In this document: one piece after another, positions 20,033 to 27,925 of the stretch | Layout: each line of letters opens with the position of its first letter | Numbering within the stretch: position 1 is the first letter of the stretch | From: Caballeronia hypogeia | GTDB taxonomy: Bacteria > Pseudomonadota > Gammaproteobacteria > Burkholderiales > Burkholderiaceae | NCBI RefSeq assembly: GCF_001544875.2 | Contig: NZ_FCOA02000013.1 | Location: forward strand, 1 to 64,000 | Length of the DNA stretch: 64,000 bases | Reading direction: 5' to 3' | The notes under the pieces: generated by a model | The model's input: only the letters and a program-made list of their open reading frames with translations | Database searches by the model: none | What the model was told of the DNA's origin: nothing | Position numbers and translations under genes: made by a program

Positions 20033-20962
20033 TCAGCGTCCTCCCGAGCGTCGGTTCACGCGCCGGTACAGCGCATACAGGGACAGCGACATCAGCAGCA
20101 TCACGACCGACCCGGCGGCGGCCGTGGGCAGATCGAGATCGACGGTGGCGGCGCTATAGATCGCGATCGGCAAGGTGATCAGATGCGCGCTGCCGAGCAC
20201 GAGCAGAATGCCGAACTCGTTCAGCGTGAGCAGGAAGCACAGGACCGTGCCCGCCGCGATGCCCGGCCACGCGAGCGGCAGCACGACTTTCGTCGCGACC
20301 ATCCAGCCATCGGCGCCGAGGCTCTTCGCCGCTTCGACGAGCCGCATGTCGAGCGTGGCATAGGACGCGAGCGTCGGGCGCACGACGAAAGGCGCATAGA
20401 ACACGACCTCCGCGAGAATCACGCCGCCGATGCCGAACAGAAAATCGAGCGGCGGCGCGTCGAGCGAGAAGAGCCGTTGCAGGCCGATGCTGACCGAGCC
20501 TTGCGAGCCGTAAAGAAAGATCAGCGTGAAGGCGACGAGAAACGAAGGAAACGCGACGAATAGCTCAAGGAAACGCGTCAGCAGGCGCGCGCCGGCGAAC
20601 GGCCGGAAGAACAACATCGACGCGAGCGCGACGCCGAGCGCCGACGCGATGCTCGCGCTCGCGAAGAGAATGCCGAGCGTCGTGCCGATCATGCCGCGCG
20701 TTTCGGGATTGCCGAAGAACGCGGTGTACGCATGCAGCGTGAAGCCTTGCGGACCCGTCACGCTCAGCATGACGAGCCGCGCCAGCGGATAGACGACGAG
20801 CGGCCCGAGCACGCACACGAGAATGAAGAGCAGATGCCATTGCCCCTTTCGCTCGCGGCGCTTCGCTTCGGCAGCATGCGCTGCGAATTGCGCGGACAGT
20901 TCCGCATCGCTGATGCCGCCTTCGCCGCGCGCGATGCTCTCAGGGACGAACAAGGACGACAT
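20033..20962 (-). CDS. ABC transporter permease, 2-aminoethylphosphonate type (PhnU-like)
   Basis: A 309-residue inner-membrane permease with an unusually long, charged cytoplasmic N-terminus (about 40 residues, including EAKRRERKGQ) before the first helix. The EAA loop is LVEAAKSLGADGWMVATKVVLP. Its start overlaps the end of the ATPase gene by 23 bases and has GAGG 6-7 bases upstream, indicating translational coupling. It partners with the adjacent permease to form the membrane channel of the importer. Confidence 0.85.
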   Translation of the reverse strand: MSSLFVPESIARGEGGISDAELSAQFAAHAAEAKRRERKGQWHLLFILVCVLGPLVVYPLARLVMLSVTGPQGFTLHAYTAFFGNPETRGMIGTTLGILFASASIASALGVALASMLFFRPFAGARLLTRFLELFVAFPSFLVAFTLIFLYGSQGSVSIGLQRLFSLDAPPLDFLFGIGGVILAEVVFYAPFVVRPTLASYATLDMRLVEAAKSLGADGWMVATKVVLPLAWPGIAAGTVLCFLLTLNEFGILLVLGSAHLITLPIAIYSAATVDLDLPTAAAGSVVMLLMSLSLYALYRRVNRRSGGR

Positions 20963-22001
20963 CGTCAGCCTCGAAACGAAGTGAAACGCGCGTCCCTTTG
21001 TCGGGCATGCGCGAATGGCCGCGCTGCGCCGTCACGAGCACGGGCTCGCCGGGTAGCGCATCGAGCGCGACGGAAATGGACAGCGCCGCGCCATACCATT
21101 CGACCGATGCGATCGTGCCGTGCAGCGGACCTTCGCCCAGCGGCACGATCATGAAGCGCTCGGGACGAATGCACGCGAGACGCCCGCGCTCTTCGTGCCG
21201 CGCGTCGCCGACGGGATATACCACGCGCGGCGGCAGCAGATTCGCCGCGCCGAGATAGCGCGCGACGAACGCATCGTTGGGTGCGTCGTACAGTTCGCGC
21301 GGCGCGCCGAGTTGCGCGATGCGGCCATCGCGCATCAGGAGCGTGCGGTCGGAGAGCACGAGGGCGTCGTCCTGATCGTGCGTCACGCAGACGATCGTCA
21401 GATTCGGCAAGCGTTCATGCAAGGCCTTCAGCTCGCTGCGCACGGAGGCGCGCAGATTGGCATCGAGCGCGGAGAGCGGCTCGTCGAGCAGCAGCACATC
21501 CGGTTCGATGACGAGCGCACGCGCCAGCGCCACGCGCTGCTGCATGCCGCCGGACAACTGCGCGGGCATCACGTGGCCGGCATCGCCGAGCTGCACGAGC
21601 TTGAGCGCATCGGCGACACGGCGCGCGATCTCGCCCGCTTTGAGCTTGCGCGCGCGCAGGCCGAAAGCGACGTTGTCGAACACGGACAGATGCGGGAACA
21701 GCGCATAGCTTTGAAACAGCAGGCCGAGATTGCGCCGATGCGGCAGCACGTGCGTCAGATCGCGGCCCGCGATGGCGAGCGTGCCCGCGAGCGCATCGGC
21801 CTTGACGAAGCCGGCGATGAAGCGCAGCAGCGTGGTCTTGCCGCAGCCGCTGCGCCCGAGCACCGTCAGGAACTCGCCGCGATCGATGCGCAAGGAGAGA
21901 TCGTCGAGCACGGTGCGCGCGCCGAAGCGCACCGTGAGGCGATCGATGTGCACGCCCGGCGTCCGCTGTGCGCCGGGCGCTTCCCTGGGAAGTGCGCTCA
22001 C
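20940..22001 (-). CDS. ABC transporter ATPase, 2-aminoethylphosphonate type (PhnT-like)
   Basis: A 353-residue ATPase. Walker A GRSGCGKT at 49-56, signature LSGGMQQR starting at 149, Walker B VLLLDEP at 169-175, and a C-terminal TOBE-like regulatory domain from about residue 250. A GTG start one base after the binding-protein stop codon is used; no strong ribosome site is seen, which suggests coupling to the upstream gene. It powers import through the two following permeases. Confidence 0.88.
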   Translation of the reverse strand: MSALPREAPGAQRTPGVHIDRLTVRFGARTVLDDLSLRIDRGEFLTVLGRSGCGKTTLLRFIAGFVKADALAGTLAIAGRDLTHVLPHRRNLGLLFQSYALFPHLSVFDNVAFGLRARKLKAGEIARRVADALKLVQLGDAGHVMPAQLSGGMQQRVALARALVIEPDVLLLDEPLSALDANLRASVRSELKALHERLPNLTIVCVTHDQDDALVLSDRTLLMRDGRIAQLGAPRELYDAPNDAFVARYLGAANLLPPRVVYPVGDARHEERGRLACIRPERFMIVPLGEGPLHGTIASVEWYGAALSISVALDALPGEPVLVTAQRGHSRMPDKGTRVSLRFEADDVVLVRP

Positions 22002-22002
22002 G

Positions 22003-23076
22003 TTATGACTTCGGCTTGACGACTTCGATCTGCTTGCCCGAGTTGCCGATCACTTCGGTCTTCCAGCGCTCGGTCCATCCGGCCTTCTTCTGCATGACCT
22101 GGTTCCAGTCGACCGGAATCAGCTTCACGCCCGCGATCGCCTGCTTGACGGCTTCGCCGTTCTTGCCGGCGAGCGGCACGTCGGTGCGTGCCGGGATGCC
22201 GTAGATGTCGGGCACTTTCGACTGCACGTCCGACGACATCAGATAGTCGATCAGCTTCTTGCCCGCTGCCTGATTCGGTCCGCCCTTGATGAGGCCGATC
22301 GCATACGGAAGCTGGAACGTGGTCGGCGCTTCGCCCGTCTTGTGCGAGAGAAACAGCGGCTTGATGGAAAGGCCGCCGTTCGCGGCGTCGTCGAGATCCA
22401 TCTGCAGGTCGCCGTTGGCGAACGCGATCTCGTTACGCGAGAGCAGCACGTCGAGATAGCCCGTGCCCTTGGTGTGGAACTTGGCGCTTTGTTCGAGCGA
22501 CTTGAGGTAATCGAAGGCCTTGTCCTCTCCCATCAGCGCCGAGGTCAGGATGATGACGGCCATGCCGTCGCCCGCCGTCGCCGGATTCGAGTACGCGACC
22601 TTGCCCGCGTAGTTCGGGTGCAGGAGATCGGCGAAGGTCTTCGGCTCGTTCTTCGTGACTTCGGGATTGATCGCGAACGAGAAGTAGTTGTTGACGAAGG
22701 TGGCCCATGCGCCGTCTTTTTCCTTCGCGATGGCGGGCACGTTCTTGTAGTTCACGCTCTGGTACGGCTGAAGCAGGCCGCCTTGCTGCGCTTGCTGGAT
22801 GAACGGGGGCAGCGTGACGAGCACGTCGGCCTTGGGCGAATCCTTCTCGACGGTGGCGCGGTTCACCACTTCGCCGCTGCCTGCCGTGACGATGTTGACC
22901 TTCACGCCTTCCTTCTTTTCGAATGCGGGAAGCACGTCCTTGTACAGATTCTCGAGACCGTCAGCGGTGTACAGGATGACGGCGTCGGCGGCGTGTGCGG
23001 GCATCGCGGCAAGCAGGGAAAAGGCCGCGGCGAACGCCGGCAGCACGTTGCGCGCGAAGCGGAAATCGCGAGTCAT
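22003..23076 (-). CDS. ABC transporter substrate-binding protein, 2-aminoethylphosphonate type (PhnS-like)
   Basis: A 357-residue periplasmic protein. The signal peptide covers about residues 1-29 (basic MTRDFRFARN, hydrophobic core, cleavage after AHA). The mature part begins DAVILYTADGLENLYKDVLP, typical of the iron/phosphonate-type binding proteins, and the AGSGEVVNR segment is the usual ligand-loop region. It resembles proteins annotated as PhnS, although the real ligand of many such homologues is untested. The start is taken at the signal-peptide methionine; the frame extends upstream without a plausible start. First gene of the transporter operon. Confidence 0.86.
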   Translation of the reverse strand: MTRDFRFARNVLPAFAAAFSLLAAMPAHAADAVILYTADGLENLYKDVLPAFEKKEGVKVNIVTAGSGEVVNRATVEKDSPKADVLVTLPPFIQQAQQGGLLQPYQSVNYKNVPAIAKEKDGAWATFVNNYFSFAINPEVTKNEPKTFADLLHPNYAGKVAYSNPATAGDGMAVIILTSALMGEDKAFDYLKSLEQSAKFHTKGTGYLDVLLSRNEIAFANGDLQMDLDDAANGGLSIKPLFLSHKTGEAPTTFQLPYAIGLIKGGPNQAAGKKLIDYLMSSDVQSKVPDIYGIPARTDVPLAGKNGEAVKQAIAGVKLIPVDWNQVMQKKAGWTERWKTEVIGNSGKQIEVVKPKS

Positions 23077-23163
23077 GGTGGTGATCTCTGTTGTCGGGAA
23101 ATTGGTGAAGGCCGGTCGCGACCTTCGACCCGAAGGATTGCAGAGATCTATGACATCGACGTG

Positions 23164-23207
23164 AATGCGCCACGCATTGCCACGCAGGGACACATTTTGC
23201 CAATGCG
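23164..23207 (-). promoter_or_regulatory. Candidate operator between the DeoR gene and the transporter operon
   Basis: A hexamer pair AATGCG (23164-23169) and CGCATT (23173-23178) forms a small perfect palindrome, and a third AATGCG lies at 23202-23207. They sit in the 144-base gap upstream of the binding-protein start. DeoR-family proteins often bind repeated hexamers, so this is a possible site for the neighbouring regulator; that assignment is inference. Confidence 0.35.
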
Positions 23208-23220
23208 AAATAATCGACGA

Positions 23221-23976
23221 TCAGGCCACGATCAGGTCGGGCCCGCGCGCCGCCAATGCCCGCTTCAGGCCCTCATCGGGCGCAGCCTCACACACCAGAT
23301 ACCGCACCGACTCGAACCCCGCGATCCTCACCGGCGTGACCAGCCCGAACTTCGAACAATCGGCGACGACCACGGGACACGCGGCGGACGCGATCATCCT
23401 CCCGCGCACTTCGGCCGCGAGTCGCGAGTAATCGGTGAGGTGCGCATCGTCGGTAATCCCGCCCGCCCCGACAAATGCAAAATCCGCGTGATACTGCGCG
23501 AGCTGCTGAATCGTATCCAGTCCGAACGTGGCGTCCTCCAGATCGGCGAGCTCGCCGCCGAGCAGCGTCACGCGATTGCCATTGCGCCGCGCGAGCAGCA
23601 AGGCAATGCGCCAGTCGTTCGTATAAACCGTCAGCCGATGCCGCTGCGCGAGCGCGCGCGCCACCGCTTGCGTCGTGCTCCCCGAATCGATGATCACCGA
23701 TGCCCCGTCGCGCACGAACGCCGCCGCGCGCACGCCGATCGCCTGCTTGGCCGCCGCGTTCTCCGCTTCGCGCACGTCCACATGTGGCTCGCGCCTGTCG
23801 ATCGACAATGCGCCGCCGTGCGTCGTCGTCACGAGTCCGCGTCCGGCGAGCACGTTGAGATCGCGCCGCACCGTCTCGCGCGATACGCTCAACGCACGCA
23901 CGAGATCGGCCACCGCGAGTGCGCCATGCTTTTCCAGCTCGGAAAGAATGAATTGGTGACGTTGTTCGGCGAGCAT
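23221..23976 (-). CDS. DeoR-family transcriptional regulator (GlpR-like)
   Basis: A 251-residue repressor. N-terminal helix-turn-helix with VADLVRALSVSRETVRRDLN at about 17-36, then LAGRGLVTTTHGGAL, the DeoR signature. The C-terminal sugar-phosphate-isomerase-like sensor domain includes IDSGSTTQAVA and FVGAGGI. DeoR proteins usually respond to a phosphorylated metabolite. It precedes and is parallel to the phosphonate-type transporter operon, so it probably controls it. The Salmonella phn cluster instead uses a GntR-type PhnR. Confidence 0.9.
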   Translation of the reverse strand: MLAEQRHQFILSELEKHGALAVADLVRALSVSRETVRRDLNVLAGRGLVTTTHGGALSIDRREPHVDVREAENAAAKQAIGVRAAAFVRDGASVIIDSGSTTQAVARALAQRHRLTVYTNDWRIALLLARRNGNRVTLLGGELADLEDATFGLDTIQQLAQYHADFAFVGAGGITDDAHLTDYSRLAAEVRGRMIASAACPVVVADCSKFGLVTPVRIAGFESVRYLVCEAAPDEGLKRALAARGPDLIVA

Positions 23977-24162
23977 TGTCCGGTGACGAAAAAGGAAGCG
24001 AGGCAGCGTGTGGAGTTTAGCGGCCTAATGTGGCACTTCCTTGGCAGAGCCGCATTCGTCAAGCCGTCTCGCGCAATGGATTCTTTCCGCGGCGTGTGCA
24101 ATCGGCGAGCGTGCATCCGCTAGACTTTGCCGCTCTGCACGAGCGATGAACGAGGCTATCCG

Positions 24163-24348
24163 ATGTACAAGAAAGGCGTGGTGATCGAAATTCAATTCCC
24201 TCCCGATCGCCTCAACGACGCAGCCGGCGACCCTTACTGGATCGATCTCACGCTCGACGAAGCAAAACGTCTGCACGCGCAACTGTCGCGCCGCTTCGAA
24301 GGCGACGCGCGCGCCAATCAGCCGCTCGACACCTTCACCATCGAATGA
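24163..24348 (+). CDS. Small conserved-looking hypothetical protein
   Basis: 61 residues, acidic, no membrane segment: MYKKGVVIEIQFP opens a strand pair, and LTLDEAKRLHAQLSRRF is a probable helix. The start has GAGG 8 bases upstream, and codon usage looks native. I do not recognise the family. It lies between the DeoR regulator (divergent) and the EamA exporter (81 bases downstream, same strand). Confidence 0.65.
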   Translation: MYKKGVVIEIQFPPDRLNDAAGDPYWIDLTLDEAKRLHAQLSRRFEGDARANQPLDTFTIE

Positions 24349-24429
24349 CGCGCACGGCGCGGCGAGTGCACGGATAGACAAGACGGACACGGCCCGTCGC
24401 GCCGATACTGGCGCATTCCGTTCCGGCTC

Positions 24430-25332
24430 ATGCCTCACATGCTTTCGATTCTCGCCGCGCCCGTGTTCGTGTTTCTCTGGTCGACCGGCTTCATCGTCGC
24501 GCGGGCGATCACGCCTTACGTCGATCCGAATCTGTATCTGCTCGCGCGCTTTTCCGGCACCGCGCTGCTGTTCATCGGGATCGCCGCCGTCACGCGCGCG
24601 CCCTGGCCGCGCGGCCGCGATACGGCCAGACATCTGTTCGCCGGCGCGCTGCTGCAAGGCGTCTATCTGGGCGCGGGCTACTGGGCCGTCGCGCAAGGAC
24701 TCGGCGCGGGCATCATGGCGCTGCTCGGCGCGCTGCAGCCACTGCTCACCGCCGCCATTGCCGCGCGGCTGTTCGGCGAAAGACTTTCGCGGCGTGCGTG
24801 GGGTGGGTTCGTGCTCGGTCTGGCAGGCGTCGCGCTCGTGCTCGCGCCGAAGATCGCCGCGAGCGCTGCGACCGGCGCGCAATCCGGCCACGCTGCGGCA
24901 GGCCACGCGCCGCAATGGCTCGTCGTGACGATCGCCGTGCTCGCCGTCGTCGCGATCACGGCGGGCACGCTGTATCAGAAAACCTCGCTCGCGCGCGCCG
25001 ATATCCGCAGCGCCAGCGCGCTGCAGAACACCGGCGCGGCCATCGTCGCGCTTGTGCTCGTGCTGGCGCTCGGGGAACAACGCTTCATGCCGTCGACGAC
25101 GACGTGGCTCTCGCTCGCATGGGGCATCGTGATGCTCTCGGGCCTCGCGACCACGCTGCTCGTCTGGATGGTCAGGCGCGGTGACGCTTCACGCGCGACC
25201 GCTCTGCTGTTTCTCGCGCCGCCGCTCGCCGCGCTCGAAAGCTATCTCGCGTTCAACGAAACACTGAACGCCGTGCAACTGGCGGGCTTTGCCGTGGCCC
25301 TCGCGGGCGTGCTGCTCGCGCGCTCGAAATAA
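24430..25332 (+). CDS. EamA/DMT-family transporter
   Basis: A 300-residue inner-membrane protein with about ten hydrophobic helices in two repeated EamA halves. It begins LSILAAPVFVFLWSTGFIVAR, the usual first helix of the RhaT/EamA group. The second half ends with the conserved PPLAALESYLAFNETLNAVQ segment. Such proteins export amino acids or other metabolites; the substrate cannot be read. It converges with the L,D-transpeptidase gene, 15 bases between stops. Confidence 0.9.
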   Translation: MPHMLSILAAPVFVFLWSTGFIVARAITPYVDPNLYLLARFSGTALLFIGIAAVTRAPWPRGRDTARHLFAGALLQGVYLGAGYWAVAQGLGAGIMALLGALQPLLTAAIAARLFGERLSRRAWGGFVLGLAGVALVLAPKIAASAATGAQSGHAAAGHAPQWLVVTIAVLAVVAITAGTLYQKTSLARADIRSASALQNTGAAIVALVLVLALGEQRFMPSTTTWLSLAWGIVMLSGLATTLLVWMVRRGDASRATALLFLAPPLAALESYLAFNETLNAVQLAGFAVALAGVLLARSK

Positions 25333-25347
25333 GACCGCGCGAGCGGC

Positions 25348-26589
25348 TCAGTCGACCGTGTCCGCGCCCGCCGGAATGTGCTCGCGCACCGCCTTGCCCG
25401 GTCCCGGCGACCACGCGGGCCGCGTCTTTCTGCCGGTATCGACGACCACCAGATAATGGCCCGCCCAGGGCGTCGTCTTGCGCGTCGCCTTGAGGACCCA
25501 CATCGACTGGCCTTCCGACGCGCGCGCCTCGTATTGCGCATCGATCACGCCGTGATGGTCGAAGAACACGTTGAGCGTCGACGGAATCCGCACGCAGCCC
25601 TTCGAATGCCACATGCCGAGCAGCGGCTCCAGCTTCTCGGGATCGGTGGCGTGCATCTGGAAGCGCATCGGCGACTTGCCGCCCTTGCCCCAGCCGCGCT
25701 CGCCATCGGCCCAGCCGAAATCGTAAATGCGCATGTCGCGCGCGCCGTAGCCGCGAATCTTGAACTCGTTGAACGTGCCTTCGGCGCGAAAGTCCATGTT
25801 GCCCGGCACGTGCTGAAACACGCCGAGCGGCGTGAGAAAGTGATCGTAAGTGCCGGGACGGCCAGTCGATACCGGCGATGCGCCGATCATCGACCACGCA
25901 TCGTCCGGCTTCGCGCGGAAGTAGACGAACAGCGCCTGCACGTTCTGACTGCGATCGACGAGCACGACGAACTCGTCGGCGAGATCGCCGTGGCCCTCCT
26001 TGTCGAGCGCGCGTTGCAGCACGCGGCCGTAGGCCTGCTGATCCGCGGCGGGCACATTGAGCCGCCGGTCGACTTCTTTCGCGAACGTCTGCCGCATCGC
26101 GAACGCGCCGCCCGGCGGCATGCCGGTGCGCTGTGCGAGATTGGGCTCGGGCGGTTCCGGCGCCAAGGGCACTTCGGGCGCCTGCGCTTCCGATGCCGCA
26201 CTCGCCGCCGACGCCGCGCTGGCAGCGGATGCCGCAGAGGCCTCGCTCGCCGCCGACGCAGAGGAAGCCGGCGCGGGCTGCATCGGTTGCGCGGGCATGG
26301 GCACGGGCATCGCGGGCAGCGCGCGTTCCGGCGCGCTCGCGCCCTGTGGAATGCTCGCGCCGAGTGGCATGGGCGGCGCCGGCACGGCGGGCGCGACGGG
26401 TCCGACCGGCAGCGCCGTCACGCGGCCTTGCGCCACTGTCCCGGCCGATGCCCCCGACGTTGCCCCCGACGCCGCCGGCTGCGCGTGCGCCGTCAGCGCG
26501 ATCGAAAGAAGCGCGCCCGCCGCCGCGCCTGAGAAAAACCCCGCGCCGGACGGCGTCTTGTTCGTCCTGTTCTTTCCTGCCTGCTGCAT
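25348..26589 (-). CDS. L,D-transpeptidase (YkuD domain) with Ala/Ser-rich linker
   Basis: 413 residues. A signal or anchor segment lies near residues 20-37 (AAAGALLSIALTAHA), then a Pro/Ala/Ser-rich linker up to about residue 150 with a run of Ala-Ser-Ala repeats, then the catalytic domain. The YkuD motif reads HSKGCVRIP, with the usual upstream His in QMHATDP, so the second His of the usual SHGC box is Lys. The nucleophilic Cys and the following Arg are present. The enzyme would make 3-3 peptidoglycan cross-links or anchor proteins, in the periplasm. The start at MQQAGKNRTN is chosen because it gives a clean signal peptide; two upstream ATGs are possible. Confidence 0.86.
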   Translation of the reverse strand: MQQAGKNRTNKTPSGAGFFSGAAAGALLSIALTAHAQPAASGATSGASAGTVAQGRVTALPVGPVAPAVPAPPMPLGASIPQGASAPERALPAMPVPMPAQPMQPAPASSASAASEASAASAASAASAASAASEAQAPEVPLAPEPPEPNLAQRTGMPPGGAFAMRQTFAKEVDRRLNVPAADQQAYGRVLQRALDKEGHGDLADEFVVLVDRSQNVQALFVYFRAKPDDAWSMIGASPVSTGRPGTYDHFLTPLGVFQHVPGNMDFRAEGTFNEFKIRGYGARDMRIYDFGWADGERGWGKGGKSPMRFQMHATDPEKLEPLLGMWHSKGCVRIPSTLNVFFDHHGVIDAQYEARASEGQSMWVLKATRKTTPWAGHYLVVVDTGRKTRPAWSPGPGKAVREHIPAGADTVD

Positions 26590-26647
26590 CGATGTGAATG
26601 ATCCCCTTCCGGTTCGAGCGGCCATGCGTGCATCGTCCGATGCATCG

Positions 26648-26680
26648 ACAAAAAAGCCGGTGCGCACGAGGCACCGGCTT
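26648..26680 (-). terminator. Intrinsic terminator of the small RRM-like gene
   Basis: Perfect 10-base arms AAGCCGGTGC (26654-26663) and GCACCGGCTT (26671-26680) with a 7-base loop. On the minus strand the hairpin is followed by six U residues. It lies 76 bases past the stop of the RRM-like gene. Confidence 0.85.
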
Positions 26681-26755
26681 CGCCGCTACATATAACGTTC
26701 GTCAGGGGAGGCCCAGCAAAGTTCATTCCGGGCGTGCGCTACGGCACGCGCGATT

Positions 26756-27022
26756 TCAGTGCAAGCGGATGGACGCGTCGCCGGAAGCCGAGGCCCGCGC
26801 GCGCAAAGGTGCGTCCAGCAGACGCTGATGGCATAGCCGCTGAGCGATCGCCTCGCCGATGTAAGGCACATCGGTCGAGAGCCGCGCGGTCGCGTAGGCC
26901 TGCGCCGTGCCCGCGCCGTGGACCTCGATGTCGCTCGCATAGTCGCCCAGCTCGTGTTCCAGAAAGCGTCGCACGTCGCGCGCGGCGCATCGCCGGGGGA
27001 GGTTCCAGACCAGCAGATTCAT
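26756..27022 (-). CDS. Small RRM-like protein, possible RNA binder
   Basis: 88 residues. It opens MNLLVWNLPRRCAARDVRRF, which looks like the first strand and helix of an RNA-recognition motif, followed by EVHGAGTAQAYATARL (strand pair) and a helix around YIGEAIAQRL. The aromatic RNP1 residues of classical RRMs are not obvious, so the RNA-binding role is tentative. The ATG has GGAGG 8 bases upstream, and that ribosome site overlaps the end of the tiny membrane-peptide gene in front of it, so the two are probably translationally coupled. Confidence 0.7.
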   Translation of the reverse strand: MNLLVWNLPRRCAARDVRRFLEHELGDYASDIEVHGAGTAQAYATARLSTDVPYIGEAIAQRLCHQRLLDAPLRARASASGDASIRLH

Positions 27023-27027
27023 GGCCG

Positions 27028-27129
27028 TCACCTCCGCACGCGAGCCGGCGCCGGCTGCCGCCGCTGCTTCACGATCGTGCGCGCCGCGAGCGTGCCGACA
27101 ACGAAAAGGGACACAAGGCTAAGTATCAT
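27028..27129 (-). CDS. Tiny single-pass membrane peptide coupled to the RRM-like gene
   Basis: 33 residues: a hydrophobic segment MILSLVSLFVVGTLAAR followed by a basic, Pro-rich tail (TIVKQRRQPAPARVRR). The ATG has GGAG about 5 bases upstream, and its TGA stop lies inside the GGAGGTGACGG ribosome region of the next gene. The layout (good start, membrane helix, positive-inside tail, coupling) supports a real gene that gene finders would miss because of length. Function unknown. Confidence 0.6.
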   Translation of the reverse strand: MILSLVSLFVVGTLAARTIVKQRRQPAPARVRR

Positions 27130-27269
27130 GACGACTCCACGGCCAATTTCGAGATAGCTCCATACTAATCCAGTAGACCAGCCGCGCGCTGCGGCATTCC
27201 GTCTTTTTCAATAGATGTTCTAAATCGGATGGATGAGGGGAACCAATCGCCGCAAGCCATCTGAAGCCA

Positions 27270-27794
27270 TTAAAAGCCGCTGCATGACATGCTGGAAAGA
27301 TTCGGGTAACGGCTCGACCAGTCGCCGGCCATCGCGGTCTGCGCCTCCTTGAGCGTGATGTCGCCGGTGCAGACGCAGCGCTTCAGATACACGGCGATCC
27401 GTTCCTTTCGACGCTGCCCCGCGCGGCCGTCCCAGCGGCGCAGGTCGAGATTCGCGGGTGAATTGGGCGACCCGCCGAGCAGTACCGGCATGCGGTGATC
27501 GAGCGCATATTCGGATGCAAACATCGCGTCGATGCTGCGTTGCTTCAGCAGCTTGTCCTTCTGCTTCATCTGGATTTCGAACGACGGCAGCACGCGGTCC
27601 ACGTATCCCGGCACGCAGATCGTGTCGACGATCGTCGACTGCGTCACGCGCGAGTCGAGCAATTCGGCCCGCTGCGCGTGCGAAATGCCCGGCAAGAGCG
27701 CGAGCAACGCGCAGCAATACGCCAATGTCGCGCGCGCGTTCGGAATGGCCCGGCGCCCGCCTGTTCTCGGTGTCTCGATGTCCCTTCGATTCAT
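27270..27794 (-). CDS. Secreted protein with HNH-endonuclease-like fold
   Basis: 174 residues. A hydrophobic segment ATLAYCCALLALLPGISHA (about 24-42) is a signal peptide with a cleavage site after SHA. Mature motifs: TICVPGYVDRVLPS, then YALDHRMPVLLGGSPNSP, NLDLRRWDG, KERIAVYLKRCVC and a C-terminal EAQTAMAGDWSSRY. This order (DH..P...GG, N, K..E..L...VC) is that of the secreted HNH-like proteins common in proteobacteria. Some metal ligands of true HNH nucleases are not evident, so nuclease activity is uncertain. An in-frame TTG 42 bases upstream is a less likely start. Confidence 0.72.
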   Translation of the reverse strand: MNRRDIETPRTGGRRAIPNARATLAYCCALLALLPGISHAQRAELLDSRVTQSTIVDTICVPGYVDRVLPSFEIQMKQKDKLLKQRSIDAMFASEYALDHRMPVLLGGSPNSPANLDLRRWDGRAGQRRKERIAVYLKRCVCTGDITLKEAQTAMAGDWSSRYPNLSSMSCSGF

Positions 27795-27925
27795 GCCTCT
27801 GTGCGCCGCGCAATTTCGAGATGATCGGAGGTTCAATTAAAACACACGAAAGACGCGCCGCACGCGAAGCGTTGGCTGCGCGCATCGGCGCGCGCTGCGG
27901 CGGCACCACGCAGCGCGCGTGAAAG

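Noticed and set aside
26190..26280. Short tandem-like repeats resembling a CRISPR or minisatellite
   Set aside because: They are the codons of an Ala/Ser-rich linker inside the L,D-transpeptidase gene; repeat units are too short and have no spacers.
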